From assembly GCA_033439685.1 (NCBI GenBank), contig JAUEDM010000004.1:806001-870000 (forward strand): DNA of 64,000 bases, written 5' to 3'. Shown here piece after piece: positions 23,411 to 35,869 of the stretch; the first letter of the stretch is position 1; each line of letters opens with the position of its first letter. The stretch comes from Apodospora peruviana. Lineage: Eukaryota; Ascomycota; Sordariomycetes; Sordariales; Lasiosphaeriaceae. The position numbers and the translations under genes are program-made. Under the pieces are notes generated by a model that made no database searches, was not told where the DNA came from, and saw nothing but the letters and a program-made list of their open reading frames with translations.

Positions 23411-24833
23411 ATGGCGAGTACGCGAGCGCTCCCGAATCACGCTGATCTTCAGCCGTACAACTTCGCCGTCGCTGGACAGTAAGCGTCCACCGCTATTGCG
23501 CTTGTCGCATCGGTCGCATATTTACACAAACTAATTTTATCTCAACAGCGACGGCACCCTCTGTGACCCCGATGGCGAACTCTTCATCAAGCCCTGCACG
23601 AAGCAGGAGGTTGAATTCTACGAGTCCGCCATCAAAGAACACAGGGACTTCGCTTCCTTGATGCCTGTCTACATCGGCACACTCGCACTCAACGATGCGA
23701 CGGACATGAAATCTCTCAACGAGCAGCTACCTGCGGCAGCCGAACACATCAGCGAGGAAATGAAGCAAGAAGCACTGCGGGCCGCGAAAGAAGCTGCGGC
23801 TGAAGCCGCGGCAGCGCCCAAAGACAATATAAAGTGGCAGCCGGGCAAGAACAAGAAGATCGCGACGAACACGTCAGTCGTGCTAGAGAACGCCGCATAC
23901 GGATACAAGCGACCCAACATCCTCGACGCAAAGCTCGGCCGGCGGCTCTGGGCCGACGACGCGCCGCTAGAGAAGCAGCAACGATTCGACGAGATCAGCA
24001 AAGCGACCACAAATGGATCGCACGGCTTCCGGGTCGCCGGCATGCGCGTGTACCGCGGGTCCGAGGACCCGGCCGAGTGGGACTCGGAGGGCTACAAGGT
24101 GTACGACAAGGATTACGGCCGGTACACGGTCAACTCGGAAAACGTTGTCTCCGAGATGGGGAGATTCATTTTCAATAGCAAGGCCGGCGTGGACGAGGAC
24201 CTCGGCAAGGTGATTGCGGGCGCGTTTGTCGAAGACCTGAAGCGCGTTGAGCAGATCCTCGCCGCGGAGGAGAGCCGCATGTACTCATCCAGCCTTCTAT
24301 TTACGTTTGAGGGCGACGGCGAGGCGCTCCGCTTGGCCATCGAGCAGAGTCTCCCCGCCAGCGCATCCTCCGAATCGTCGACAACTCATCAGCAGCGACA
24401 ACAACAACAACGCCCAGACGAGGAGCAAGACAATCGAAAAGTAGACATCGGGAAACACCTTCCCGGTCTGTCTGCATCCCGTGTCGACAGCGGCATCGTA
24501 CTCGATGATGACGGCGAACTAATTTCTGGACCAGGAGACGTAAACGAAAAGCTCTCAGTGATAGGTCACGGCGGCGAGATCCTGATCCCCAGCACCATTG
24601 CGGAGCATGTCAAGGTGCTTGAGTTTGGAACCGACGGCCCTTTTGCAACGCCCATTGAGATGGAAATGGACGAGGGCTACGAGGAGTCGGAAATGTCAAC
24701 CATGCCGCGAGTGTACTCTGTCAAGCTCATCGACTTTGCGCACGCCCAATGGGTTCCTGGCCAGGGACCGGACGAGAATGTGCTTTTCGGAGTCCGGAGT
24801 TTGATCAAGATCTTTGAGGAACTGTCCCAATAG
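23411..24833 (+). CDS. Inositol polyphosphate multikinase (Ipk2/Arg82 type)
   Basis: Exons 23411-23478 and 23549-24833 give 450 residues. Conserved signatures are VAGHDGTLCD near the start, the PCTKQE..FY block, the catalytic P-x-x-x-D-x-K-x-G motif (PNILDAKLG, near 146-154), the SSLLF block (near 270) and the C-terminal KLIDFAHAQ metal-binding motif (near 415). The enzyme phosphorylates inositol trisphosphate and tetrakisphosphate toward IP5, feeding phosphate sensing, mRNA export and chromatin control; in yeast it is also part of the arginine regulatory complex. Two low-complexity inserts are present: an Ala/Lys-rich helix (near 95-125) and a Ser/Gln-rich, then acidic, linker (about 285-390) between the kinase halves. 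The single intron has a GTAAGC donor. Confidence 0.92.
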
Positions 24834-25519
24834 ACGGGCGTACTGGCACAACGGGAGTTTGGAGAGGGTATGATGGGATTTGCATTGGATTTTCTTGGGT
24901 GATGTCACGAAGAATCATGACCAGAAGAGACAAAGACGAGAGGAGGGATGTCTTCCAGCAGCTGCATACATGTGAAACCAAAAAGCGAGCATAACTGCAT
25001 TTAGGAGCATCATGACCGTCACGAAAGAACGGGGAATGAATCAAGGCGTTAGGTTGGATGGAATATTTATGAGATTTTACCCCTATTTTTCTTTCTTCTT
25101 TTCCTTCGTTCCACATGTTTATATACCCCATTGCGTATTGTAGATAAACCGAGTGCTCAATTCAACCCGCTCACAGATACCCAAGCGCATTTCCCTGATG
25201 TGATATGCCTTGATCCCAATGTTGTACATTAATACAGATAAATTACGATGTTTCATCCCCAAGTTATGATGGGGGACGGAGCATGGCCGCTCTCCTCAGG
25301 GCCCAGCCCCAAGCCCCTCACTCTCGGCCTCCAGCCCTGGACGCCCTAACGCCTTACCAGCTGCCCCACAACCACCCCACTTCAGCTCAATGCAGCTTGC
25401 ACTTGCAGCTGTGCATGTCACCGAAGGCTGATGAGCTTCCACTTCGGTGCATTAGACCTCGAAACGCGTCTTCCCTTGAACAGCACGAACATCAAAAACA
25501 GCTACCCCCAACAACGCCA
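24834..25519. other. Intergenic stretch
   Basis: 3' flank of the Ipk2 gene and promoter of the Clp1 gene. A short plus-strand frame overlaps the Clp1 leader and is not convincing. Confidence 0.4.
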
Positions 25520-27181
25520 ATGTCTATTCCGGGCCTAGGTCAAATAATACCACAGGTATATACACTTGTCGAACTTAACCAGATCTTGACCCCCCAAAAA
25601 AATAACCTCCAAGTTCGCTAATCTAAGCTCGTCGACAGGCAACCGCCGCTTCCACCACAACCGCGCGGCGAACCATCACCCTCCGTCCAGGCCAGGAATG
25701 GCGCTTCACGGCCCCGCGACGTTCAACTTCAGGCGTCACGGTGCGCTTGCTCAACGGCACCGCCGAGCGTGACGGCACCGCGCTGGCCGTCAACCGGACC
25801 TACACTTTTATCCGCACAAAATCGAAGCTCTTTTCCTGGCACGGTTGTATTTTGGAAGTGGAGGGCGACTGTGAAGACTACGTCGCCGAATTCAACAAAC
25901 CGGAAGACAACGTGCACATGGTCATGTGCTCGAATCTGCATGACGCATTGCAGACGCAGCGGCAGCTCGTGTCGCGCGGGACAAGTCAGCAGCAAGGCCC
26001 GCGGGTGCTGGTCTGCGGGGCCGCGAACACGGGAAAGACGACCCTCGTAAGAACGCTGGCCGCGTTGGCGACGAGGATGGGTGCGCAGCCGGTTATTGCG
26101 AACCTGGACCCGGGCGAGGGGTTGCTTTCGATGCCCGGGACGATGAGCAGTGCGGTGTTTGGTAACCTGATGGACGTCGAGGATCCTGCCGGAGGGTTCG
26201 GGGTCAGGTCCTCGCCTAGCACGGGGCCGAGCGCGGTGCCGGTCAAGACGCCTCTTGTGTACTACTTTGGGCACAAAAGGGTGGAGGACGACGCGGAGCT
26301 TTGGAAGGAGCTCGCGGCAAAGATGGCAGGTCAGGTAAGGAATAAATTAAGGAGCGTCGACGAGGCGAGGTCAGCTGGGTTGGTGGTCGATACGCCTGCT
26401 GTTGATTTGAGGGGGGTTGATGGTGGTGTGACTGGGGCGGTGGATATGCTTGCCCATGCGGTGAGGGAGTTTACAAGTACGTTTTCATTCTGTGCTGCAG
26501 AGTTCTGTCCAGTTTTGAACGCGATGTGAAAGAAAGAGAAAAACTAATTAATGTTTCTCAGTCAACGTGGTGGTTGTGCTAGACTCTTTGGAACTCGAAG
26601 CGAAGCTACAGCGCCGCTTTGCGGGCGAAAAAACCCTTCTCGGGGAAACCATCACCGTCTGCGGGGTGGAGAAGTCGGACGGCGTCGCGGAACGGGACGA
26701 GGCCTGGATCAAAGCGGACGGTGAGGCGGTCATCAAGGAGTACTTTTTTGGCGACGCTAAGCGGACCCTGAGCCCGTTTACGTTGTCGATCGACTACGAC
26801 GAGCTGGCTGTCTTCAAGGCAGTCGACGCCGGTAAGGATATACTTTTTTTTGGCACGGCAAGTAGCTCTCGTCCATCTTTGCTAACAGAATTGGTCTCAG
26901 ACTCGGAATACTACGACCCCGAGGAAGAAAAGCAGCCAGCGCTCGAGCGCGCCGAGATCTCACCCGAAATGTCGAACTGGACTCTAGCGGTAATGGACGC
27001 TCACGCCAACCAGCCGCTAGACACGATCCGCCAGGCGCCCGTGATGGGTTTTATTGCTGTTGCTGACGTGGACGAGGACAAGAGGCGGCTCAAGTACCTA
27101 TCGCCTGTTGGGGGTCGGCTAGGCGACAAGGCGCTGATATGGGGTCGTTGGCCCGAGCCGTATCTCAACTTACTCGGCTGA
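25520..27181 (+). CDS. clp1: mRNA cleavage and polyadenylation factor Clp1
   Basis: Exons 25520-25555, 25639-26476, 26562-26831 and 26901-27181 give 474 residues. The first exon encodes only 12 residues (MSIPGLGQIIPQ). An N-terminal beta domain (about 20-120; RPGQEWRF, LFSWHGC) precedes the P-loop domain with Walker A GAANTGKTT (near 140) and VIANLDPGEG. The C-terminal domain includes VMGFIAVADVDEDKRRLKYLSP and ends in a WPEPYLNLLG tail. Clp1 bridges cleavage factor subunits (Pcf11 in CF IA) during mRNA 3'-end formation; fungal Clp1 binds ATP but is thought to lack the RNA kinase activity of the animal protein. A Ser/Pro insert sits near 190-205. Intron donors are GTATAT, GTACGT and GTAAGG. 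Confidence 0.93.
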
Positions 27182-30100
27182 TTGCTGGTGGAGGTGCGAT
27201 ACCTACGGAATACAGTTTTCACAGCTACCCGTACGCACAACCGGTAAGCACACTGGGAAATTCGACAAAGATGGATATGCGAAGCCAGACGGAGAAAAGG
27301 CGATCGGGGGAAAAGCGAACGGGACGGGACGGGAAAAGCGGAGGATCCCTTCTTTTGGAACTGAATAGGTGGTTGAACAAAGCGTTGGCGTCTCCCGTTG
27401 AGGTATAGGGTTCTTTTTTCATTTTCTTGTCTGTATGCGATAGACAAAAAGTCACAAACAGGTTTGGGGGTGGGTCATGGGATAAAACCACTGGGGCGTT
27501 TAAGGTTTCAGCAGCAACGAGAGAGACATTCCTTAGGTACCTGAGTGTACACTATGGTGTGAGACATGGCTTGATATTAACTCACCTTTTTCTCGTCACT
27601 ATCTTTTGTCACAACTCTACCATTTGGCAGTTTGTGAAACTGGAGAATGTAAATGGCGTGAGTCGGGATGGAGAGAGGGTATTGTAATTACCGTATCACA
27701 CTCGCATCGTGTTACGGACCATGGTCCCTATCAAAATGATCGTCGATACCTTATTTGAGCGGCGGGGCGGGATGCCGCCAAGAAAAGATATCCGCGAATG
27801 GCCTGTGCGACCCGTGCCCACGGCATATTAACCTAAACCACAACGTCGGGATGCGCGCGTGCCATCCTCTGATCAGCTCTCAACGCTCTTGCCCTGGGTT
27901 TTTTCCTTTTCGAGAGGCGCAGGGAAAGAAACATCGAGTTTTCTTTCTCCGGTCTCTGATTCTGGTGCCCAAGATAAGAGAATCGCACCATTTTTTCGAC
28001 GCCGGAGGCGCCAGAATGCGAGGCAGGTTGTCGGATACTGGATCGCTTGTGGCTTGAACAAGATTGCGGCACTTCCATCATTGTCACTTCAGCTTTGAGG
28101 TGCCATCCGCCAATCGGCTTCGTCGTGAGGCGCCCAATGTCTCTCCGTTATGGAGGACCTGCAACTGCAAGAGGTCCTTGGTTTTTCGTTTCTTTTTCTC
28201 TTTGTTTCATTTTACTCCTTGTCATATTTTCACGACAAAGGCACTGTTCGGACACTGCGACCCCTTCTGTCAAAAGATCTCCTTGGTCATTTCTTATTCC
28301 GGAGACATATTCCGGTCTGGCAGATCTTGGTATAAGTCAGGGCCGATGCTTGACCCGGTTTAGAAAACTTTGCAAATCTAACGGCCTCGCTTATGGTAAC
28401 GCCTTCGGGGCAGCCGCGGTAAGGATTTCGCAATGATCTCGCACTTCGGTCCCTGATAGGGCTCCTTGTCACGGATATCGGGTAACCGTTATGAAAGTCA
28501 GTATTGTTGATCACAAGAAAATGGCATGTCTCGTCTATCATCGGAGCGAAAAGAAAAGAAAGTCTCGGGCCATAAATCGGTCTGTCCCATGACCTGGGCC
28601 GGGCATGAGACAAGTGATCCATCTTTACGGGTGGTGGTACGAAGCCGCCAAGCTCAAAACAAGGGACGCTGACAGCAGCAGCAGCGTATTCCGTATTGGC
28701 TGCAATGTACTCAAGATGCACAAGATCGGGGGCCCCGCGATTTGTTCTGCGAGTGATCCCAGTCAGCTGGATCTTTGGCCATCTTTGATGGATCGCATCC
28801 ATCCTTCGGCGTTTGGTACCGCCTGCTTTCTTTGGTATTACTATTCCCTAGGTTCCCTTTAGGTAGCCACGTCGATGTTGGGTGGTGGCTGCCCGCAATC
28901 CTCGCTTAAAACACACCTGTTGTGTTAGCGAGGAAGTCGCTGGTAGGGCCGCAGCGGCGGAGGTAAATACCGTCGGTGCGTCGCCCCCAGAGACTAGGTT
29001 GCCGCTAGCATCTCGATACCGCCCCAGTATGCCCGCCCCCGCCCCCGGCTCCAGTTCCTTGTCATCAATGGGATCATCAATGGGATGTCGCTTCTGTCCG
29101 GGCGCCTTGCTGACCAGTCATCGCCAACCACATTTTCCCATATTGACTTTGTTGCATGGCCGCCCCCTTTGTCCTTTTCACAGCGAGAAGCGCCGCCTCA
29201 TCCCCCCGCGCAGTCGACCCAACACCTTGACACACACACTGCGCAAATGGTGAACCAAGAAATGCTCTTTCTTCCGTACTTGTCGAAAAAAGAGGCCTGC
29301 AAAGTTGCCTTGCAGCCTTGGCCCCCGGGAAGCTGACTCCACTGTCTTGTCTTTACGGTAGCCAACCAACCAAAGCAGTATCAGGCAGAGAAGTCACACT
29401 GGCTCTTTAGACTGGCGATGTGTTGATCATCTCATCTGCTGTAGGCTGCGCCGGACGGTAGATCGTTCCGCTGTTCGCCTCTCTGTCTTGACTCTTTGCT
29501 TCTTTCTCTCCCCTGTACCATCTACGTCGTGCCTTTTCCGTGGCATTTGGGATTGCCTTTCTCTTTCATTCTTGTTGGCCTCTCTTTTCCTTTGCAACAG
29601 CAACTATTTCTTGGGAATTCTATCTCTTGCATTTGCGCGGCTGTCCCATTTAAGATTTCCAACCGCCACCAGACCGCATCCAACAGTTGCTGTTGGTGGT
29701 TTTCAAAACTCTCGGCTCTGAATCCCGAACGTCCCGGTCTTTCCTTCCAGGTTCTCAGTTCTCTGACGCCATTGACAGGCTTGTTGCTTGTTGTGCATAG
29801 TGCCTTCCGAGTTGGCAGGCAGTGCTGCCTTTTCTTGCGCTGAAGCTAGGTGGAAAGGCGCGGTCAGGCACTCGGCAGTCAGCCAACCAAGACCTCCGAC
29901 TCTCTTCCTGCCTGCTTTGAGCTGCACATTTGCTGTCCTGGGTTGGCGATCAGGACAGTCAGTTCCCGTCTTGAATTGAACTCGAACTTCTCCATTTCAG
30001 CTTCTGTTCGCTGGTTGCTGCCCTCTCGTCGTCCAGCAACACACCTAAACTGGCCAATTACTCGAACCGATCCGTCCTCGCGCGCCACACGGTATAGACT

Positions 30101-30234
30101 CGCCCATGATGCATCCGGGTCTTGAGGGGCGTCCTTTATGAACCTGGGCTGGGCTGAAGGTCCCGCCAACCTACCGACAGAACACCGATATTTCGACCGG
30201 GCTCTCCCGAGAGTGAGCCCCGCGACTGCACCGG
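27182..30234. other. Long gene-poor region upstream of the receptor gene
   Basis: About 3 kb with no supported gene. Scattered frames (such as plus 28047-28436, 28882-29253 and 29496-29843; minus 28802-28287) lack domains and splice support. The part from 29400 to 30230 is rich in pyrimidine tracts and probably holds a long promoter and 5' leader with several short upstream ORFs. Confidence 0.45.
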
Positions 30235-32408
30235 ATGGCGTTGCTCGCGGCCCTCGTCCAAAGCGTCGTCGCCGGAGCTGCCTTGCAATTCCAGCCTCTA
30301 GCAACTCGAGATGTTCCCGAACCGAGTCCTGCACCACCAAAACAAATGGTCTATGTCCTGACGATCCTCTCGCTCGCATTTGCCTCTATCAGTGTCGTCT
30401 CGACCCTCTTTACTCTCTACTGGTTTCTGAAAATGAGACGGAGTTTCCGGCATGAGTAAGAGCTGTCCTGCTGTCCCAATGGCGCTCGGAAGTTGAGATC
30501 TCTGAACTAACATCTTGCGCCAGGTTAATAATGTTACTAATCCAAAGCGACCTCATCAAGTCCATGGCCTTCCTCATTTTTCCCATTGTGAACCTCTACC
30601 GAGGCCCCGTGCAGTCGAGCTCTGCCTTTTGCCAAGTCAGCGGTTTCGCCCTCGCCATTGGCATCGAGTCGTCCGATGTTGCTGTCCTGCTGATCGCCGT
30701 GCACTCCGTCATGTATATTTTTCGGCCCAAATCGGGCCTGTACCCTTACCGTCGGACCGCCTACATGATCTACTACCTGTTTCCCCTTACGATGGCATGC
30801 TTGGCGTTTGTCGACGGGACCGGCTACCAGAACATTGGCCACTATTGCTACTTGCGGACGGATAACGGCTGGGCTCGGCTGGCGCTGAGCTGGGTCCCGC
30901 GTTACGTTGTCAGCACCAGCATCGTTCTGATATATGCCTTTGTGTACTTTTATGTGCGGAAGAGAATGGTCGACTACGGGCGCAGAAGCTCGACAAGCCT
31001 ACCGTCGCCGTGGCCGAGGGTGCTCCGGGATAATGTGCCGCCTACTCCACCGATCGCCCACCACGGGCTACTTGCGTCGGCGCCGGTCTCACGCCGGGGC
31101 TCAGCGGTCGACTCGGTCAAGGATCGCAAGCGGTCGTCGGTTTCATCCATCAGCACCGTGAATCTGGACCACCATTCTCGCAACTCGAGCACGACTGCGG
31201 CAGGAGAATCTGGCGGCAGCAAGGCGGTCCCCAGTCCGATGCGACCTATCCAGTGGAACAGCGAGTGGTCGGGGTTTCGGAAAAAACCTGCAGCAGGCCC
31301 GGCAGAGACAGGGCCATTAGTGGACGACGCAGAAGATCCACTCTCCTCTCCGGGCCTCGTCTTCATTGCCAGTCCGCCGCCGATTCACTCGCCCGAAGAG
31401 CGTCGGAACCATTGCCAACCCGTCTCCGAGGATCCGTCCGATTCGTCATCGATCGCGAGTTTACGCGTCTTCTGGCGCCGGCCATTGGCATCGAGTTATG
31501 ACCGGCGCGGTAGTAGCATGAGCAGCACTGCCTCCGCCCCCGCCGCCGCGGACCCTCCGGCAAGCGCAAGAACAGATGCGGGTGCCGTCCAACGACCGCG
31601 CAAGGTTTCGCTTTCGAGTCTGGTATCGATATTGCGCAAAGGTCCGTCCACACACGTAGACCCGGTGGAGACACCATCGTCATCTTCGTTTGACCAAGGC
31701 CGCCACCGCACCCCCAGCGGCAACACCCACCACCCCCCTGATGCGCCGCCGCCGACCGAAGTCGCTGCCTCAATCGTGCTAGAACGGTCCCTCGCCGACG
31801 ACTCCGGCGTGACCAAGAACCGCGAGAAGATCCGTCGTCAGCTGCGCTCTCTCATCGTCTACCCTACTGCCTACTTGGTCATTTGGTTGTTTCCCTTTGT
31901 CTCGCACGTAATAGGATACGACGACGCAGTCCAGCCCAACGATCCACAGTGGCTGCTAATTGTGAGCATCATCAGCTTATGCATACAAGGTACTGTCGAC
32001 AGTGTGTTATTTGCGATCCGCGAGCAGCCGTGGCGGTACGCGCGGGGGCGGTTCTGGACTGCTGTGGGCAGGTATCTCACGCCGGTCGGCTGGATGAGTG
32101 GATGGGGTAGTTGGAGCGATCAAGGTGGTGTGGCGGGGCGGACGAGGGAGGAAATGCTTGTTGATGGGAGATTAGCGAGGATGAGAAGGGAGGAGGAGAT
32201 TGCGTTTGAGAGGAGGATGAGGCATGGGATGAAAGGCCGGAGCGACAGCCTGGCCCAGCAACGGCTGAGGCCTGGGGAGTATGTCCCGCAGAGGAAAGGG
32301 GCAAGAGAGTGGTGGGATGTTGTTGAGGTTGACGGTGCGAGTGTGGACGTGGATGACTTTGACGACGAGTATATCGATGATGGCGAGGTCAGTCAGCATG
32401 TGGGATGA
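30235..32408 (+). CDS. Git3-type G protein-coupled receptor
   Basis: Exons 30235-30455 and 30524-32408 give 701 residues. Seven hydrophobic helices can be placed: one in exon 1 after a short signal-like N-terminus; the second right after the intron (LIMLLIQSDLIKSMAF); the third with an FCQVSGFALAIGIESSD run; the fourth at AYMIYYLFPLTMACLAF; the fifth at RYVVSTSIVLIYAFVYF; and the sixth and seventh at the end (SLIVYPTAYLVIWLFPF, then QWLLIVSIISLCIQGTVD). The last two match the Git3/Gpr1 C-terminal domain, including the N-R-E-K-I-R-R-Q-L lead-in. The third cytoplasmic loop is very long (about 290 residues), Ser/Pro-rich and full of RRxS-like sites, suggesting control by phosphorylation. Relatives sense glucose or other nutrients through a G-alpha and cAMP; the ligand here is unknown. 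Confidence 0.85.
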
Positions 32409-33108
32409 GCTCTTTCCTTCTCTTCTCGCTTCCTTTTCGTGCATATTCCCTTTCCTAGGGGTTTCCTTTGTCTGCGTTCTTTTGCATTGTCTTATTGGGA
32501 GTGGCGTTCTACGGGATCAAAGGATCTAAACTATACCCCTTCTCACTATTCGGCTTTTTGCATGTACTGTTTTGGGTATGGGCATTTCATTCTTACGGCT
32601 GGCGATTGTTTTTGGTTTCAAATGGGTCGGGCCTAGCAGCAAAACATGGGAAAGAGGTTATCTCAAGCGGCATATTTACGGCGTTGTTTAGGCGTTTGGT
32701 TTGTCCCTTTTTATTTCAGGATATTAGTTGCATACCTACATAGGTAGTGGGAGGAATGGAAGTGCTAGTTTCTAAGCATGACACCAAGTGAGAAAGCATT
32801 TTCAGCTGGCTTCTTCTTTCTCATGTTAGTGAGAAACTGTCCTTGTGTGGTATTGGATTCGGGAAACGACATGTTAAGAGATGGTATCAACCTAGACTAG
32901 AGGACTTTAGACGCAAGTCAGAAGATCAGCTTGCCTATTTCTACATGGACTTTCATGACGGTCGTGCTCTATACTTGGGAAATTATTCGTGGTCGACCAA
33001 AACACCGCCGCCGTAATATTTGGACTGTAACAAATAACTCACTACCATATATACATACACCGAACTATCTAGGTACATACCTGGAATGACTGACCGTACG
33101 AAGATTCA
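32409..33108. other. Intergenic stretch between converging genes
   Basis: AT-rich 3' flanks. Motifs TACCTACATAGGTA (32733-32746) and TCTAGGTACATACC (33068-33081) occur. No gene is supported. Confidence 0.45.
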
Positions 33109-33952
33109 TCATTGCTCCTGCAAGAACTTGACGAACCCCCTCGCAACCACTAGCCCATCCTGGTCATCCACGTTCCGCTCCATTCCGCTTTCGAATATTT
33201 CTGGTGTGAACAGGCCCTGGGCTTTGCGCGACTCGAGCAACTCGTTCATGATGTAAGAGGTAAACTCGGGGTGGCCCTGCACGGTGATGACTTTTCCGGG
33301 TATCAAAAACCCCTGGTTGGCGCAGATGTCGGTCTCGGCGAGCAGTTCGGCCCCCGCGGGCAGGCTGAAGACTTGGTCGCGGTGCATTTGTTGGAGTTTC
33401 TTTACCCGGTCAATATGGTATATATGGCGAGACAGAGTAAGGCGAGTCACTTACGAGGGTCTCTTTACCGAATATCTCCACCCCTTTTTGACTTGTTCGC
33501 ATTTCTGTTACGCTGACCTCCCACCCTTTGTCGGACCGGTCAACGAGGGCGCCGAGGGCGCGCCCGACGATCTGGTGGCCGAAACAGACGCCCACTACGC
33601 GGACTGGCGGAGAGCAAGAGAGGCACTTGCGGGTGTACTCGACCAGGGTGGTGATCCAGTCGTCATCTCCGAAAGCGTTGTGGCGGGACCCGGTGATCAG
33701 GATGGCGTCGATGGAGTCGAGGGGAGGATAGGAGGTGGTGTCCCCGTTCAGCACATTGTGTTGGGTGAGGGAGAGGACTGAGTCTAAGGGGGTGGGGGAG
33801 AGGGCGCGTTCGAACATGGACTTGAAGACGCCGTGGTAGCCATGGTATTTTGCGTCGACTGAGGGGAGGGGCACGTCGGTTTCGAGGATGGCGAGGCGGA
33901 TCGGTTTGTTGCTGCTACCGGTTGGAGTTGGTGCGGTGTTTGATGAGCCCAT
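33109..33952 (-). CDS. Class I glutamine amidotransferase-like protein
   Basis: Exons 33952-33455 and 33399-33109, with a 55-base intron (GTAAGT donor), give 262 residues. The triad of class I amidotransferases is complete: Cys123 in GVCFGHQ, and His209 and Glu211 in QGHPEF. The ITGSRHNAF loop and LQQMHRDQVF are typical of the stand-alone GMP-synthase-like branch found in fungi (yeast YLR126C type). Proteins of this branch hydrolyse a gamma-glutamyl amide; the real substrate is not settled, and relatives have been tied to metal homeostasis or glutathione-type peptide breakdown. No acceptor domain is fused. The start Met at 33952 gives a Thr/Ser/Pro-rich N-terminus of about 15 residues before the Rossmann-like core. 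Confidence 0.88.
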
Positions 33953-34642
33953 TTTCGACGGAGTATTACTTGGACTGTTTGGTGGGACGTCCAGAGGGCT
34001 AGAATATACTGGTGTATATACAGGTGGGTTGTTATGGTCGAGGTGGTGCTTATATGTTAGTGGTATCTCCTGGGCAGGATGAAAATGAGATCAACTTGGG
34101 GGAGAGTGAGATTGGTGTTCAAAGTGACTACTAAATATTAAGTAGGATTCAAGATACCGACGGAATGCTGAAGCTGTATATGTGTGAATAGTTAGGCCGT
34201 TTATAAATGTCTTATGCTCACTTCTTCCCACTACAATCCCTCCACTTTCTCCTGAAAGTCTCGGGTGTGGTCGCCGCCGCCAACCGGCTCCCGTCAACGG
34301 CGGGGCTTATCAGTGCCCGAGGCGTTGATAAGCCCTCCGTTCTCGGCGAACGTTTCAATGGGCAAGATGTGCCATGCGAACCCATGTTAAACGGAACTGT
34401 GCCCCTAGATTTGTGACGGGACGATCCCTGTCGACTATGACGTGAAGGTGCTTCCCCTGTTGACGATAACGATTTTGAGATTGTTGCAGGACGAAACTAA
34501 GACGCGTTTGAGGACTGCAATACCGGACGACGCAACTGGCCGTGAATCCAGACCAATGACCAAATTCTTCCGTATTGCGACCATTAAAATCCGCGCATTA
34601 GAACCTAGACTTTACAAATCCACCTGGCGATTTGACACCACA
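33953..34642. promoter_or_regulatory. Divergent promoter region
   Basis: Lies between the amidotransferase gene (minus) and the exopolyphosphatase gene (plus). The plus-strand frame continues upstream of 34643 to 34442, so an N-terminal extension is possible but not needed. No other gene is seen. Confidence 0.35.
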
Positions 34643-35869
34643 ATGTTTCCCCCACCGCGTGCCTCGCTCCAGGTCTTCCTCACCACAGCCAAGAAAGCGT
34701 TGTCCGCACCGCCAGCGCAGAGACCACACCCCTTAACATTTGTTATCGGAAACGAGTCCGCAGATCTCGATTCACTCTGCTCCGCGGTCGTGCTCGCGTA
34801 CTTCCGCACCCACATTCCGCCATACACACTACACATTCCGCTGTCGAACCTCCCGCGGTCCGATCTCGCCCTGCGGCCCGAACTCGACGCCGTCCTACGC
34901 CCAGCCGGGCTGAGCAAAGACGACCTTGTCACGCTCACCGATCTGCCGAAAGATGGCGGCTTGCGCCCCGAAAACACGCGCTGGCTGCTCGTCGACCACA
35001 ACGCGCCGGCGGCAGGCGAATTAATCGGACAACTACTAGCTACGGAAAACGCATATATAATCGGCTGCGTCGACCACCACGCGGACGAGGGTAAAGTACC
35101 CCATGACCTTGCTGGTAACGATGGGCCGAGAGTCATCGAGAAGAGCGGAAGCTGCATGAGTCTCGTAGTTGACCACTGCAGGGAAACATGGGAACGATTA
35201 AGCAGTGACGCAGCGGGGGAACTCGACGCACAAATCGCGCACGTTGCTCTCGGTCCGATCCTAATCGATACGAATAACCTGACATCAAAAGACAAGACGA
35301 CGGACTGGGACGTCGAGGCGGTCAAGTTTGCTGAATCGAAGTTACAGCGACAACAAAGTTGTAATCGAAAAGGATATTTCGACGAAATCACCCGCCTGAA
35401 ACAGGACATCTCGGGCATGTCGTACAGGGATATTTGGAGGAAAGACTACAAACAATGGAGGGACGGTGACCTCTCGCTGGGGATGTCGTCGGTCGTGCAG
35501 GGGTTCGGGTACCTAATCGAAGAAATTGGTGACAAGATGGAGCTGTTGAGGGAACTGAAGAAGTGGGCGGAGGAGCAAAAGGTTGATATCGCCGTTGTCA
35601 TGACGGCTTTTTCTACACCTGGACAGGACGGTGGGTTTAAGAGGGAGTTGTTAGTTTGGGCTTTGAATGAGGATGCTGCGATGGTTGCTGAAGAGTTTGT
35701 AGAGGAGAATGGGAAGAAATTGGGGCTGGAGAGCTGGAAGAGTGGGGAGTTAGATGAGACTACGAATGGATCATGGAGGATGTGTTGGACGCAGGGGCGC
35801 GTTGAGAATAGTAGGAAACAGGTTGCACCTTTGCTGAGGGAGGCGATGAAGAGTTCGTCGAAGTTATGA
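34643..35869 (+). CDS. Exopolyphosphatase, Ppx1 type (DHH family)
   Basis: A single exon; the frame opens at 34442. Met at 34643 (MFPPPRASLQ) gives 408 residues, close to yeast Ppx1 (397), and is preferred over Met at 34556. DHH-family motifs are seen in order: IGNESADLDSLCSA (Asp41 and Asp43), WLLVDHNAP, the VDHH signature (near 142-145), GSCMSLV and LIDTNNL. The second half is the DHHA2 domain. The enzyme removes terminal phosphates one at a time from linear polyphosphate and needs divalent metal. It is cytosolic in yeast, with some mitochondrial forms; the upstream extension is basic, so a mitochondrial form from an upstream start cannot be ruled out. Confidence 0.9.
   Translation: MFPPPRASLQVFLTTAKKALSAPPAQRPHPLTFVIGNESADLDSLCSAVVLAYFRTHIPPYTLHIPLSNLPRSDLALRPELDAVLRPAGLSKDDLVTLTDLPKDGGLRPENTRWLLVDHNAPAAGELIGQLLATENAYIIGCVDHHADEGKVPHDLAGNDGPRVIEKSGSCMSLVVDHCRETWERLSSDAAGELDAQIAHVALGPILIDTNNLTSKDKTTDWDVEAVKFAESKLQRQQSCNRKGYFDEITRLKQDISGMSYRDIWRKDYKQWRDGDLSLGMSSVVQGFGYLIEEIGDKMELLRELKKWAEEQKVDIAVVMTAFSTPGQDGGFKRELLVWALNEDAAMVAEEFVEENGKKLGLESWKSGELDETTNGSWRMCWTQGRVENSRKQVAPLLREAMKSSSKL

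Noticed and set aside
23669..24043. Minus-strand Ala/Ser-rich frame inside the Ipk2 gene
   Set aside because: It is antisense to a clearly conserved kinase exon. Its content mirrors the Ala/Lys-rich helix.
28882..29336. Overlapping frames of 80-123 codons upstream of the receptor
   Set aside because: No domain, signal peptide or splice pattern; most likely leader or non-coding sequence.
34442..34642. Use of the upstream Met as the exopolyphosphatase start
   Set aside because: The extension is not typical of the family, and the Met at 34643 gives the usual length, though a minor longer form is possible.
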